From NCBI GenBank assembly GCA_002150995.1, contig MDHJ01000001.1, positions 930,001-994,000 on the forward strand: a DNA stretch of 64,000 nt. Direction: 5' to 3'. Below the pieces are notes generated by a model. It was not told the DNA's origin. It searched no databases and saw only the letters and a program-made list of their open reading frames with translations. The position numbers and the translations under genes were made by a program. Within the stretch, counting starts at the first letter, position 1. Each line of letters starts with the position of its first letter. Shown here piece after piece: positions 1 through 7,904 of this stretch. The stretch comes from Clavibacter michiganensis. GTDB taxonomy: Bacteria > Actinomycetota > Actinomycetes > Actinomycetales > Microbacteriaceae.

Positions 1-504
1 GACGTGGCGGAGCTCCGGGTCCGGCACCCGCACGTCGTCTGCCTCGAGGCGCGGCAGGCCAACATCGAGGGGGCGGGGGAGCTGCCGCTCCCACGGCTGG
101 TGCGCGAGGCCCTCCGGATGCGCCCCGACCGGCTGGTGGTGGGCGAGTGCCGCGGGAGCGAGATCCGGGAGCTGCTCGGAGCGCTCAACACCGGCCATGA
201 CGGCGGGGCCGGCACCCTGCACGCCAACGGCGTGGCCGACGTCCCGGCGCGGCTCGAGGCGCTGGGTGCGCTCGCCGGGATGGACGCGGTCACGACCGCG
301 CGCCAGGCCGTCGGCGCGATCGGCCTGGTGGTGCACCTCGCGCGGACCGCGCAAGGCCGTCGCGTCGCGGAGGCCGGGCGCCTCGTCGCGGACGGGGGAG
401 GGCGCCTCCGAGTGGTGCCCGTGCGCTGGTCGTCGGGCCCGGGTGCCCGCGAGCGGCCCGCGGTGACGGGAACCGTGACGGCGGCCGACATGGATCGGCC
501 GTGA
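1..504 (+). CDS. TadA/CpaF-type secretion ATPase, C-terminal part (5' end outside window)
   Basis: This is the last 167 codons of a type II/IV secretion ATPase; the reading frame is open from the first base, so the N-terminal half lies before the window. The Walker B-like stretch RPDRLVVGECRGSE is at about residues 41-54 and the His-box GTLHAN at about 74-79, both diagnostic of the GspE/TadA superfamily. Such ATPases power assembly of Flp/Tad pili at the cytoplasmic membrane. The stop overlaps the start of the next gene by four bases (GTGA), and that gene encodes a T2SSF membrane platform protein, so the two are translationally coupled. The missing Walker A prevents a full check of activity. 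The family call is firm; whether the system makes a pilus or a secreted pseudopilus is inferred. Confidence 0.88.
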   Translation, partial: DVAELRVRHPHVVCLEARQANIEGAGELPLPRLVREALRMRPDRLVVGECRGSEIRELLGALNTGHDGGAGTLHANGVADVPARLEALGALAGMDAVTTARQAVGAIGLVVHLARTAQGRRVAEAGRLVADGGGRLRVVPVRWSSGPGARERPAVTGTVTAADMDRP

Positions 505-1523
505 CGGTGCGTGCGCTCGCCGGGCGCCTGCCGGCGACCCTCGCGCCGTCGCGCGCCGGAGCCGTCGTGGCGGAGGCGGAGGAGGCGGCAGCGTTCGTTC
601 GGCGCCTCGCGGTGCTGCTCGGCGCGGGACTCCCACCGGAACGCGCGTGGCGGCAGCTCGCGCCGCCGGGCGGAAGGGCGCGACGGGGGGACGGTGCGGC
701 GGCATCGGTCATCCGGTGCGTCGCCTCGGGCTCGGGCTCCGGCTCGGATCCCCTGTCCGCGCGCGTAGCCCACGCGGTGGGGTGCGGCCGGAGCGCGGGC
801 GCGGGAGATGCCGCCGACACCGCGCCCTGGAGCGCCCTCGCCGCGGTGCTCGAGATCTCCGACCGCACGGGGGCGCCGATGGCGGCCGCGCTCGTGCGTC
901 TCGCCGAGACGCTCGTCGACGTCGCCCGCGTCCGACGGGACGCAGGGACCGCGCTCGCCGGTCCGGTGGCCACGAGCCGCACCGTGCTCCTCATGCCCGG
1001 GGCCGGGATCGTGCTGGCCGCCGGGCTCGGCTTCGACCCGCTCCGCATCCTCGCCACCACCGTGCCCGGAGCCGCCTGCCTGGTGGTCGGCGGCTCGCTC
1101 GTGGCGGTCGGCTGGCGCTGGAACCGGAGCCTCGTCCGCCGGGCCCTGCCCCGTGACGCCGCACCCGGGCTCGTCCTCGACCTCGTCGCGACCGCGATGT
1201 CGAGCGGCGCGTCCGTGCCGCGCGCCGTCACTGTCGTCGGGCGCGCCTGCGAGCGCTCGGGCATCCCCGTCCGCGGCGAGCTGACGGCCGTCGCCTCCGT
1301 CGTGGAGGTCGCGACCCGGACGGGCGCGCCCGTCGTCGACCTCCTCCGCGGCGAGGCGGAGAGGGCGCGGCGCGATGCGCGTACCGGGGCTGAGCGGGCA
1401 GCCGCGCGTCTCGCCGCACGGCTGATGCTGCCGCTCGGGGTCTGCGTCCTGCCGGCCTTCCTGGCGGTCGGCGTCGTGCCGATGCTCCTGGCCGTCGTGT
1501 CCTCAACACTCGGGCGGGGATGA
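501..1523 (+). CDS. TadB/TadC-like type II secretion F-family membrane platform protein, apparent fusion of both halves
   Basis: A 340-residue integral membrane protein starting at GTG 501 inside the stop of the secretion ATPase. Two T2SSF-like blocks can be seen. One is about residues 25-165 (AFVRRLAVLLGAGLPPERAW followed by a helix with DRTGAPMAAALVRLAE); the second is about 215-320 (DLVATAMSSGASVPRAV followed by TRTGAPVVDLLRGEAER). Membrane segments lie at about 165-205 and 310-335. In most Tad systems TadB and TadC are separate proteins of about 300 residues, so this short protein looks like a compacted fusion. Its role would be the inner-membrane platform that couples ATPase movement to pilin assembly. 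The family is clear from the repeated motif; the fusion interpretation is mine. Confidence 0.82.
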   Translation: MTVRALAGRLPATLAPSRAGAVVAEAEEAAAFVRRLAVLLGAGLPPERAWRQLAPPGGRARRGDGAAASVIRCVASGSGSGSDPLSARVAHAVGCGRSAGAGDAADTAPWSALAAVLEISDRTGAPMAAALVRLAETLVDVARVRRDAGTALAGPVATSRTVLLMPGAGIVLAAGLGFDPLRILATTVPGAACLVVGGSLVAVGWRWNRSLVRRALPRDAAPGLVLDLVATAMSSGASVPRAVTVVGRACERSGIPVRGELTAVASVVEVATRTGAPVVDLLRGEAERARRDARTGAERAAARLAARLMLPLGVCVLPAFLAVGVVPMLLAVVSSTLGRG

Positions 1524-1930
1524 GGGCGTCCACCGGTGGTCGGGCGCGCGCGATCCGTCGATGCGGCGCCGGGCATGGTGATGACCTGCCGATGGGCGGC
1601 AGGCACGGACGGCGGGCGATGCCCGCCAGGGGAGAGGACGAGGACATGGGACGAGTCGAGGAGCCGGCATCGGCGACGGCGGACCGCGGGGCGGTGGCGG
1701 CATCGTGCGGCGGGGCCTCCCGCGGGTCCGAGGCGGCATCCCGCGCCGCTCCCGACGCGGGGGCGTCGAGAGCATCGAGGTGCCGCTCCGACTGGCCGCT
1801 CGCGGTGGTGGCAGCGGTGCCTCCGGTGACGAGCAGCGGGGGCCGTGAGGCGTCCTCGGGCCGCGTGTCGAGCGGCGCCGACGGTGGAGGGACGTGCGCG
1901 CGGCCCGGGCCCACGAGGGTCGCTCTCGCC
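1524..1930 (+). other. 407-base stretch without a convincing gene, low-complexity Ala/Gly/Arg coding potential
   Basis: Between the T2SSF gene and the DUF4244 pilin-like gene. The frame of the DUF4244 gene stays open back to an ATG at 1520 that overlaps the previous stop (ATGA), so the interval could encode a 137-residue N-terminal extension. That extension is Ala/Gly/Ser/Arg-rich, has no recognisable domain, and its third codon positions are less G/C-biased than those of neighbouring genes. I see no terminator, tRNA or repeat here. Confidence 0.5.
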
Positions 1931-2119
1931 ATGCGGATAGCCGGCCGGGCCGTCCTCGACCGGGCGTCGAGCGACCGCGGCGCCGCCACGGCGGAGTACG
2001 CCATCGCGACCATGGCGGCCGTCGCGTTCGCCGGCCTGCTCGTGGTGATCCTCCAGAGCGACGAAGTGCGGGGCATGCTGCTCGACCTCGTACGGCGCGC
2101 GCTGACCTACGACCGCTGA
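1931..2119 (+). CDS. DUF4244 Flp-pilin-like small membrane protein
   Basis: A 62-residue protein beginning MRIAGRAVLDRAS. Its core RGAATAEYAIATMAAVAFAG is the DUF4244 signature, resembling the processing site and hydrophobic helix of Flp pilins (an E-Y pair just inside the membrane helix), followed by a short charged tail. It probably supplies the structural subunit for the Tad-like apparatus encoded immediately upstream. I chose ATG 1931 because the conserved domain starts there. An upstream ATG at 1520 overlapping the T2SSF stop would give a 199-residue form and cannot be excluded. The stop overlaps the next start by one base (TGATG), so translation of the following TadE-like gene is coupled. 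Confidence 0.72.
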   Translation: MRIAGRAVLDRASSDRGAATAEYAIATMAAVAFAGLLVVILQSDEVRGMLLDLVRRALTYDR

Positions 2120-2517
2120 TGCGGGCGGGGCACCCCATTCCCGTTGACCCGTCCTCCCGGGCTGCGGCGCGGGACCGCGGGGCGGCGGCGGCGGAGCTCG
2201 CGGTCGTCCTGCCGGCGGTCGTCCTCGTCCTCGCGTTGTGCATGGGCGCGGTGCAGACCGTGGGGCAGCAGGTCGAGATGACCTCGGCCGCGCAGGAGGC
2301 CGCGCGGAGCCTCGGCCGTGGGGAGGACGAGAGCAGGGCGGGCGAGCGCATCGACGGCGCCGCTCGAGGAGCGTCCATGGCGGTGGACCGGCAGGGGCAC
2401 GCGGTCTGCGTCCGGCTTACCGCTCCGAGCCGCTTCCTGCCGGCAGGGGCGGCCGGAATGCGGATCGAGGCCCGCGGCTGCGCATGGCAGGAGGATGCGG
2501 ATGCGGACGCCGGGTGA
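2119..2517 (+). CDS. TadE-family membrane-anchored pilus assembly protein
   Basis: A 132-residue protein with the TadE layout: a short basic N-terminus, the signature RGAAAAELAVVLP at about residues 18-30, one hydrophobic helix (VVLPAVVLVLALCMGAVQTV), then an extracytoplasmic domain of about 80 residues. Three cysteines are visible, one in the helix and two in the exported part. TadE/TadF are minor pilin-like proteins exported and placed beside the Flp pilin. The start ATG 2119 shares one base with the stop of the DUF4244 gene. The next gene begins inside this one, continuing the coupled arrangement. Confidence 0.8.
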   Translation: MRAGHPIPVDPSSRAAARDRGAAAAELAVVLPAVVLVLALCMGAVQTVGQQVEMTSAAQEAARSLGRGEDESRAGERIDGAARGASMAVDRQGHAVCVRLTAPSRFLPAGAAGMRIEARGCAWQEDADADAG

Positions 2518-2856
2518 TGCCGGGTCGGGCGCGGTGATCGCGGTGGGGGTGCTCGGGCGGTCGCCTCGCTCGCGCTGGCTTCGGTCGCCGTGGCCACCGT
2601 CCTCGTCGAGCGGGCCGTCGTGGCGGGTGCTGCCGACTCCGGCGCGCTCGCGGCGGCAGACGTCGCCGCGGGGTTCTCCACGGGCCCGCCCTGCGCCGCG
2701 GCGGGCGAGGTGGTCGGAGCGGTCGGGGTGTCGCTGACGACGTGCGAGGTGGACGGCACCACCGTCGCTGTGGCGGTCACTGGTCGCGACGACGCCATCG
2801 GCCTGGCGGTGACGGCGCGGGCACGAGCCGGGCAGCCTCGGGACGCGGCGCCGTGA
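2501..2856 (+). pseudogene. Rv3654c-type TadE-like secretion-neighbourhood protein, frameshifted
   Basis: The start (ATG 2501, or 2495 two codons earlier) gives MRTPGDAGSGAVIAVGVLG, the typical N-terminus of the TadE-like proteins found beside actinobacterial tad clusters. The continuation (VASLALASVAVATVLVERAV, then AADSGALAAADVAAG and a Cys-containing tail) lies one frame away. The break falls at the GGG at 2555-2557. Restoring one G there yields a continuous product of about 118 residues with one membrane helix and the family's PCAAA and TTCEVDG cysteine motifs. The rest of the gene looks under coding selection, so a sequencing error is as likely as real loss. This is one of eight similar single-base lesions in the window. 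Confidence 0.68.
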
Positions 2857-2986
2857 GGGCGGGGCCGCGAGCCGATCGCGGCGTCGCCGCAGGGCCTCGC
2901 GGAGCCGCTGGCGGAGTCCTCCGTGAGGCCGCGACGGAGCCCTTCCGGGCGGCGCCGCGATTAGGTCCCCGGTCGGTGCGCGTGTG

Positions 2987-2992
2987 TATGGT
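2987..2992 (+). promoter_or_regulatory. Possible -10 element of the topA operon
   Basis: TATGGT in the 247-base gap between the tad cluster and topA, about 110 bases before the topA start. No convincing -35 is visible. The rest of the gap holds only GC-rich sequence and the topA ribosome-binding site. Confidence 0.3.
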
Positions 2993-3103
2993 GTGCCTTG
3001 TCGGGGACCCCGCCGAACGTCGCCCCGGAGCGCATCCGAGCGGGCACGCACCCGGACACCGGGCCGGATGCCGGCCCCCATGAACGCATATATAAGGAGT
3101 CAC

Positions 3104-6046
3104 GTGCCCGGCACGAAGAAGTTGGTCATCGTCGAGTCGCCGGCCAAGGCCAAGACGATCGCACAGTACCTGGGCGACGGCTACGAGGTGCAGGCGTCGG
3201 TCGGCCACATCCGCGACCTGATCGAGCCGAAGAACCTGCCGCCGGAGCTCAAGAAGGGCACGCTGGGGAAGTTCTCGGTCGACGTCGAGAACGGCTTCGA
3301 GCCCTACTACGTCGTGAGCGACCAGAAGAAGAAGACGGTCGCCGATCTCAAGCGGGCGCTCAAGGACGCCGACGAGCTCTTCCTCGCGACGGATGAGGAC
3401 CGCGAGGGCGAGGCCATCGCGTGGCACCTGCTCCAGGTGCTGAAGCCCAAGGTGCCGGTCAAGCGCATGGTCTTCCACGAGATCACCAAGGAGGCCATCG
3501 AGCGGGCGCGCGACAGCACCCGCGACATCGACACCGCCCTCGTCGACGCCCAGGAGACGCGCCGCATCCTCGACCGCCTGTACGGCTACGAGGTGTCGCC
3601 CGTGCTGTGGCGCAAGGTCGGCCCCGGCCTGTCCGCCGGCCGCGTCCAGTCCGCCGCGACGCGGCTCGTGGTGGATCGCGAGCGCGAGCGCCTGGCCTTC
3701 GTCACCGCCTCCTACTGGGACCTCACCGCCTCGCTGTCGCCGATCGACCAGGAGCTGCCCTTCGATGCGCGCCTCGTCCGCATCGACGGGGCCCGCATCG
3801 CGACGGGTCGCGACTTCGACGACAAGGGCGCCCTCAAGAACGACTCCCGTCCCCTCGACGCGACGAGCGCGGAGGCGCTCGCCGAGGCGCTGCGCGACCC
3901 CTCCGTGCCGCTGAGGGTGCAGAGCGTCGAGTCCAAGCCCTACACGCGGCGGCCGGCCGCCCCCTTCACGACGTCCACGCTCCAGCAGGAGGCTGCGCGC
4001 AAGCTGCGGTTCTCGGCCCGGCAGACCATGAGCGTCGCGCAGTCGCTGTACGAGAACGGCTACATCACCTACATGCGCACCGACTCGCCGTCGCTCTCGC
4101 AGCAGGCGATCACCGCGGCGCGCAAGCAGGCGGCGGAGCTCTACGGATCCGAGACCGTGCCGGACAAGCCGCGCCTCTACGCCGGCAAGAGCAAGAACGC
4201 CCAGGAGGCCCACGAGGCCGTCCGTCCCGCGGGGGAGACGTTCCGCACTCCGCAGCAGCTGGCCTCCACCCTGCGCGGGAACGACCACAAGCTGTACGAC
4301 CTCATCTGGAAGCGCACCATCGCCTCGCAGATGGCGGACGCGAAGGGGTCCACCGCCTCGGTCGTCATCGCCGCCGGTCCGACATCCGCCTTAGAGGTCG
4401 CCGAGTTCGCGGCCTCGGGTACGGTCATCACCTTCCGCGGCTTCCTGGCCGCGTACGAGGAGAGCCGCGACGAGGAGCGCCACGGCGCCGCCGAGCCGCG
4501 TGAGGCCAAGCTCCCCGACTTGAAGAAGGGCCAGGACCTGCGCCTGGTCGACGTCGACGCCAAGGGTCACGAGACCAGCCCGCCGCCGCGCTACACGGAG
4601 GCGAGCCTCGTGAAGACGCTCGAGGAGCTCGGCATCGGGCGCCCGTCCACCTACGCGGCCATCATCTCGACCATCGTCGACCGCGGATACGTCACGCCCC
4701 GCGGCACGGCGCTCGTGCCCAACTGGATCGCGTTCTCCGTCGTGCGGCTGCTGGAGGAGTTCTTCACGGAGCTCGTGCAGTACGACTTCACCGCCGGCAT
4801 GGAGGACGACCTCGACCGCATCGCCGAGGGCTCGGCCGAGCGGGTCGACTGGCTGAAGGGCTTCTACTACGGCAACGACGCCCACAAGGGCCTCCGCCCG
4901 ACCATCGACAACCTCGGGGAGATCGACGCGCGGCAGATCAACTCGCTGCGCATCGCGGACGACATCACCCTGCGCATCGGCAAGTACGGGCCCTACCTCG
5001 AGGTCCACGAGGAGGGCGCGGCGGAGGACGCGACGCCTCGTCGCGTCAACCTCCCCGAGGACCTGGCACCCGACGAGCTGACGGCGGCGAAGGCCCGCGA
5101 GCTCATCGACGCCCCCGTCGTCACGGACCGCGTCATCGGCATCAACCCGGAGAACGGCAAGCAGATCGTCGCGAAGGACGGCCGGTACGGCCCGTACGTG
5201 ACCGAGCTCGACCCGGAGCCCGAGGAGGCGCCGGCCGTCACCGCGGACGGGGTCGACCCGGCGACGGGCGAGGTGCTCGAGGCAGCGGCGACGGCGACGG
5301 CGACGACGGCGAAGAAGGCGCCCGCGAAGAAGCCCGCCGCGAAGAAGGCGGCGGCCGTCAAGCCGCGGACCGCGTCCATCTTCAAGACGATGGACCTCGC
5401 GACCGTCGACCTCGAGACCGCGCTCCGACTGCTGGACCTCCCGCGGATCGTGGGCGAGGACCCGGAGACGGCGACCCCCATCACGGCTCAGAACGGCAAG
5501 TACGGCCCGTACCTGAAGAAGGGCACGGACTCGCGATCGCTCACCAGCGAGGAGCAGATCTTCGAGATCGACCTCGCGGGGGCACTCGAGGTGTTCGCGC
5601 AGCCCAAGTACGGCGCGCGTCGACCCTCGAGCGCGCTCAAGGAGTTCGACGCCGACCCGGTGAGCGGCAAGGGCATCAAGGTCAAGGACGGCCGGTTCGG
5701 TCCCTACGTGACCGACGGCGAGACGAACGCCACGATCCCGAAGAGCGAGTCCGTCGAGGACATCGACTTCGATCGGGCCGTGGAGCTTCTCGCCGACAAG
5801 CGAGCCAAGGGGCCGGCGAAGCCCAAGGCCAAGGCCCCCGCCAAGGCGAAGGCCAAGGCGCCGGCCAAGGCGAAGGCTCCGGCCAAGCCCCGCGCCGCCG
5901 CCGCCAAGACGACCACGGCCGCGAAGACGAGCGCGGCGAAGACCACGGCGGCGAAGACCACGGCCGCCAAGACCTCGACCGCGAGGACGACGGCCGCGGC
6001 CGCGAAGAAGGCGTCCGCCGCGGCGGCGGCGACCGACGCCACGTGA
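3104..6046 (+). CDS. topA: DNA topoisomerase I
   Basis: A 980-residue type IA topoisomerase that relaxes negative supercoils by transient single-strand cleavage. The Toprim domain starts at residue 6 (LVIVESPAKAKTI) with the acidic DEDREGEAIAWHLL at about 97-110. The cleavage tyrosine is in YITYMRTDS, at about residue 323. The C-terminal third has actinobacterial DNA-binding repeats (several NGKYGPYL and GRFGPYV motifs) and a Lys/Ala/Pro-rich tail. I chose GTG 3104 because AAGGAG at 3094-3099 precedes it and MPGTKKLVIVESPAKAK is the normal N-terminus; the frame is open further upstream. It heads a chain topA-tmk-holB-hydrolase with 4-base overlaps. One rare TTA leucine codon occurs at 4391. 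Confidence 0.97.
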   Translation: MPGTKKLVIVESPAKAKTIAQYLGDGYEVQASVGHIRDLIEPKNLPPELKKGTLGKFSVDVENGFEPYYVVSDQKKKTVADLKRALKDADELFLATDEDREGEAIAWHLLQVLKPKVPVKRMVFHEITKEAIERARDSTRDIDTALVDAQETRRILDRLYGYEVSPVLWRKVGPGLSAGRVQSAATRLVVDRERERLAFVTASYWDLTASLSPIDQELPFDARLVRIDGARIATGRDFDDKGALKNDSRPLDATSAEALAEALRDPSVPLRVQSVESKPYTRRPAAPFTTSTLQQEAARKLRFSARQTMSVAQSLYENGYITYMRTDSPSLSQQAITAARKQAAELYGSETVPDKPRLYAGKSKNAQEAHEAVRPAGETFRTPQQLASTLRGNDHKLYDLIWKRTIASQMADAKGSTASVVIAAGPTSALEVAEFAASGTVITFRGFLAAYEESRDEERHGAAEPREAKLPDLKKGQDLRLVDVDAKGHETSPPPRYTEASLVKTLEELGIGRPSTYAAIISTIVDRGYVTPRGTALVPNWIAFSVVRLLEEFFTELVQYDFTAGMEDDLDRIAEGSAERVDWLKGFYYGNDAHKGLRPTIDNLGEIDARQINSLRIADDITLRIGKYGPYLEVHEEGAAEDATPRRVNLPEDLAPDELTAAKARELIDAPVVTDRVIGINPENGKQIVAKDGRYGPYVTELDPEPEEAPAVTADGVDPATGEVLEAAATATATTAKKAPAKKPAAKKAAAVKPRTASIFKTMDLATVDLETALRLLDLPRIVGEDPETATPITAQNGKYGPYLKKGTDSRSLTSEEQIFEIDLAGALEVFAQPKYGARRPSSALKEFDADPVSGKGIKVKDGRFGPYVTDGETNATIPKSESVEDIDFDRAVELLADKRAKGPAKPKAKAPAKAKAKAPAKAKAPAKPRAAAAKTTTAAKTSAAKTTAAKTTAAKTSTARTTAAAAKKASAAAAATDAT

Positions 6047-6678
6047 CCGGCGTCTTCATCACGCTCGAGGGCGGCGACGGCGTGGGGAAGTCCACGCAGT
6101 CGTCGCTCCTGCGGGAGTGGCTGGAGCGGCAGGGCCAAGAGGTCGTCGTGACCCGCGAGCCGGGCGGCAGCGAGCTCGGCGTCGAGATCCGCGAGATCGT
6201 GCTGCACCGTCGCGGCCACATCGCGCCCCGAGCCGAGGCGCTCCTGTACGCGGCCGACCGCGCGCACCACGTGGAGACGGTCGTGCGCCCCGCGCTCGCT
6301 CGCGGCGCGGTCGTGCTGCAGGACAGGTACCTCGACTCGTCGGTGGCCTACCAGGGCGCCGGGCGCGTGCTCGACGCGGGGGAGATCCGCGACCTGTCGC
6401 TGTGGGCGGCGCAGGGGCTCCTGCCCGATCTCACCGTGCTCCTCGACCTCGACCAGGCGGCCGCCCGCGTGCGCCTCGATGCCGCGCGCACGCGCTTCGA
6501 CCGCCTCGAGGCCGAGCACGGCGAGTTCCACGAGCGCGTCCGCCAGGCGTTCCTCGGGCTCGCCCAGGCCGAGCCGGAGCGCTTCCTCGTGGTCGACGCG
6601 GGTCTGCCCCGCGACGAGATCGCCGACCTCATCCGCTCCCGGACCTCCGCCCTCATCGAGGCGGGAGCCCGCGCGTGA
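6043..6678 (+). CDS. tmk: Thymidylate kinase
   Basis: A 211-residue dTMP kinase, converting dTMP to dTDP for DNA synthesis. Walker A GGDGVGKST is at residues 9-17, the substrate motif TREPGG at about 38-43, and the DR motif in LQDRYLDSSVAYQG at about 92-105. The lid region carries basic residues (RTRFDRLEAE). Length matches the family. GTG 6043 overlaps the topA stop by four bases. The topA-tmk-holB order is common in actinobacteria. Confidence 0.95.
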   Translation: MTGVFITLEGGDGVGKSTQSSLLREWLERQGQEVVVTREPGGSELGVEIREIVLHRRGHIAPRAEALLYAADRAHHVETVVRPALARGAVVLQDRYLDSSVAYQGAGRVLDAGEIRDLSLWAAQGLLPDLTVLLDLDQAAARVRLDAARTRFDRLEAEHGEFHERVRQAFLGLAQAEPERFLVVDAGLPRDEIADLIRSRTSALIEAGARA

Positions 6679-7904
6679 GCGACGCCGCGGCCGTGCGAGG
6701 CGCGGACGGGCCGGCGTCGCCGGACGGCCGGCGCATCTGGGACGAGCTCACCGGGCAGTCCGAGGCGGTCGCCCTGCTCGCCGCCGCGAGCAGCCCCCGC
6801 GCCACCGCCCGCGACGCGTCGGGCACCGCCCTCGCGCACTCGTGGCTCATCACCGGGCCGCCCGGATCCGGCCGCTCCAACCTCGCGTACGCCTTCGCGA
6901 CGGCGCTGCTGAGCGACGGCACGCCCGAGGGGGATGCCGCCACCGCACGGCAGGTGGCGGCGCGCAGCCACCCCGACCTCGGCGTGCTCGCCACGGAGCG
7001 GGTCATCATCGCCATCGACGAGGTCCGCGCGCTCGTCACCTCATCGCAGTACTCGCCCTCGGTCGGGCGGTACCGGGTCATGGTCGTCGAGGACGCCGAC
7101 CGCATGACCGAGCGCACGTCGAACCTGCTGCTGAAGGCGCTCGAGGAGCCGCCGGAGCGCACCATCTGGATCCTCTGCGCCCCCAGCGAGGCCGACCTGA
7201 TCACCACCATCCGCTCCCGGGTCCGCAGCGTCCGCCTGCGCATCCCGTCCGTCGAGGACGTGGCGGCGCTCATCCAGCGCCGCGACGGGGTCGATCAGGC
7301 GACCGCCACGCGCGCCGCCCGGGAGGCGCAGAGCCACATCGGCATGGCGCACCGTCTCGCCACGGACGCCGAGGCCCGCGAGCGCCGCAGCCGCACGCTG
7401 GAGCTCGCGCTCGGGATCCGCACGGTGGGCGACGCCGTGCGCGCCGCCGCCGCGCTGCTCGAGCTCGCCGGCCAGGACGCGAAGGCCTTCACCGTGCAGC
7501 GCGACGCGGACGAGCGCGAGCGCGCGCTGCGCTCGCTCGGCGTGCAGGAGGGCGGGTCGATCCCGCCGCAGCTGCGGTCGCAGATCCGGCAGCTCGAGGA
7601 GGACCAGAAGCGCCGAGCGACGCGGAGCCTCCGCGACGGCATCGACCGCATCCTCGTGGACCTCATGTCCCTCCATCGGGACGTGCTCCTGCGCCAGCTC
7701 GGCGCCGACCTCCCGCAGGTCAACGAGGCGATCGCCCCGCGCATCGCCGAGGCCGCGGAGGCCGGATCGGCGGCCGCCTCGCTCGCGGTGCTCGACGCGG
7801 TCGGGGTCGCCCGTCGCCGCATCGACGGGAACGTCAGCCCCGCCCTCGCCCTCGAGGCCATGCTCGTGTCCCTCACCCGCACGCGCGCGTCGGGTCGCGT
7901 GTGA
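6675..7904 (+). CDS. holB: DNA polymerase III delta' subunit
   Basis: A 409-residue clamp-loader AAA+ subunit. The P-loop-like GPPGSGRSNLAYAFA is at about residues 58-72, followed by IDEVRALV and the EDADRMTERTSNLLLKALEE block (sensor and arginine-finger region) shared with DnaX/HolB. The C-terminal 150 residues are helical and charged. The delta' subunit works in the complex that loads the beta clamp and normally does not hydrolyse ATP itself. GTG 6675 lies in the tmk stop (GTGA), and the following lipoprotein gene overlaps this stop the same way. Confidence 0.92.
   Translation: MSDAAAVRGADGPASPDGRRIWDELTGQSEAVALLAAASSPRATARDASGTALAHSWLITGPPGSGRSNLAYAFATALLSDGTPEGDAATARQVAARSHPDLGVLATERVIIAIDEVRALVTSSQYSPSVGRYRVMVVEDADRMTERTSNLLLKALEEPPERTIWILCAPSEADLITTIRSRVRSVRLRIPSVEDVAALIQRRDGVDQATATRAAREAQSHIGMAHRLATDAEARERRSRTLELALGIRTVGDAVRAAAALLELAGQDAKAFTVQRDADERERALRSLGVQEGGSIPPQLRSQIRQLEEDQKRRATRSLRDGIDRILVDLMSLHRDVLLRQLGADLPQVNEAIAPRIAEAAEAGSAAASLAVLDAVGVARRRIDGNVSPALALEAMLVSLTRTRASGRV

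Noticed and set aside
2777..4288. Minus-strand open frame of about 500 codons opposite topA
   Set aside because: No family resemblance and antisense to unmistakable topoisomerase motifs.
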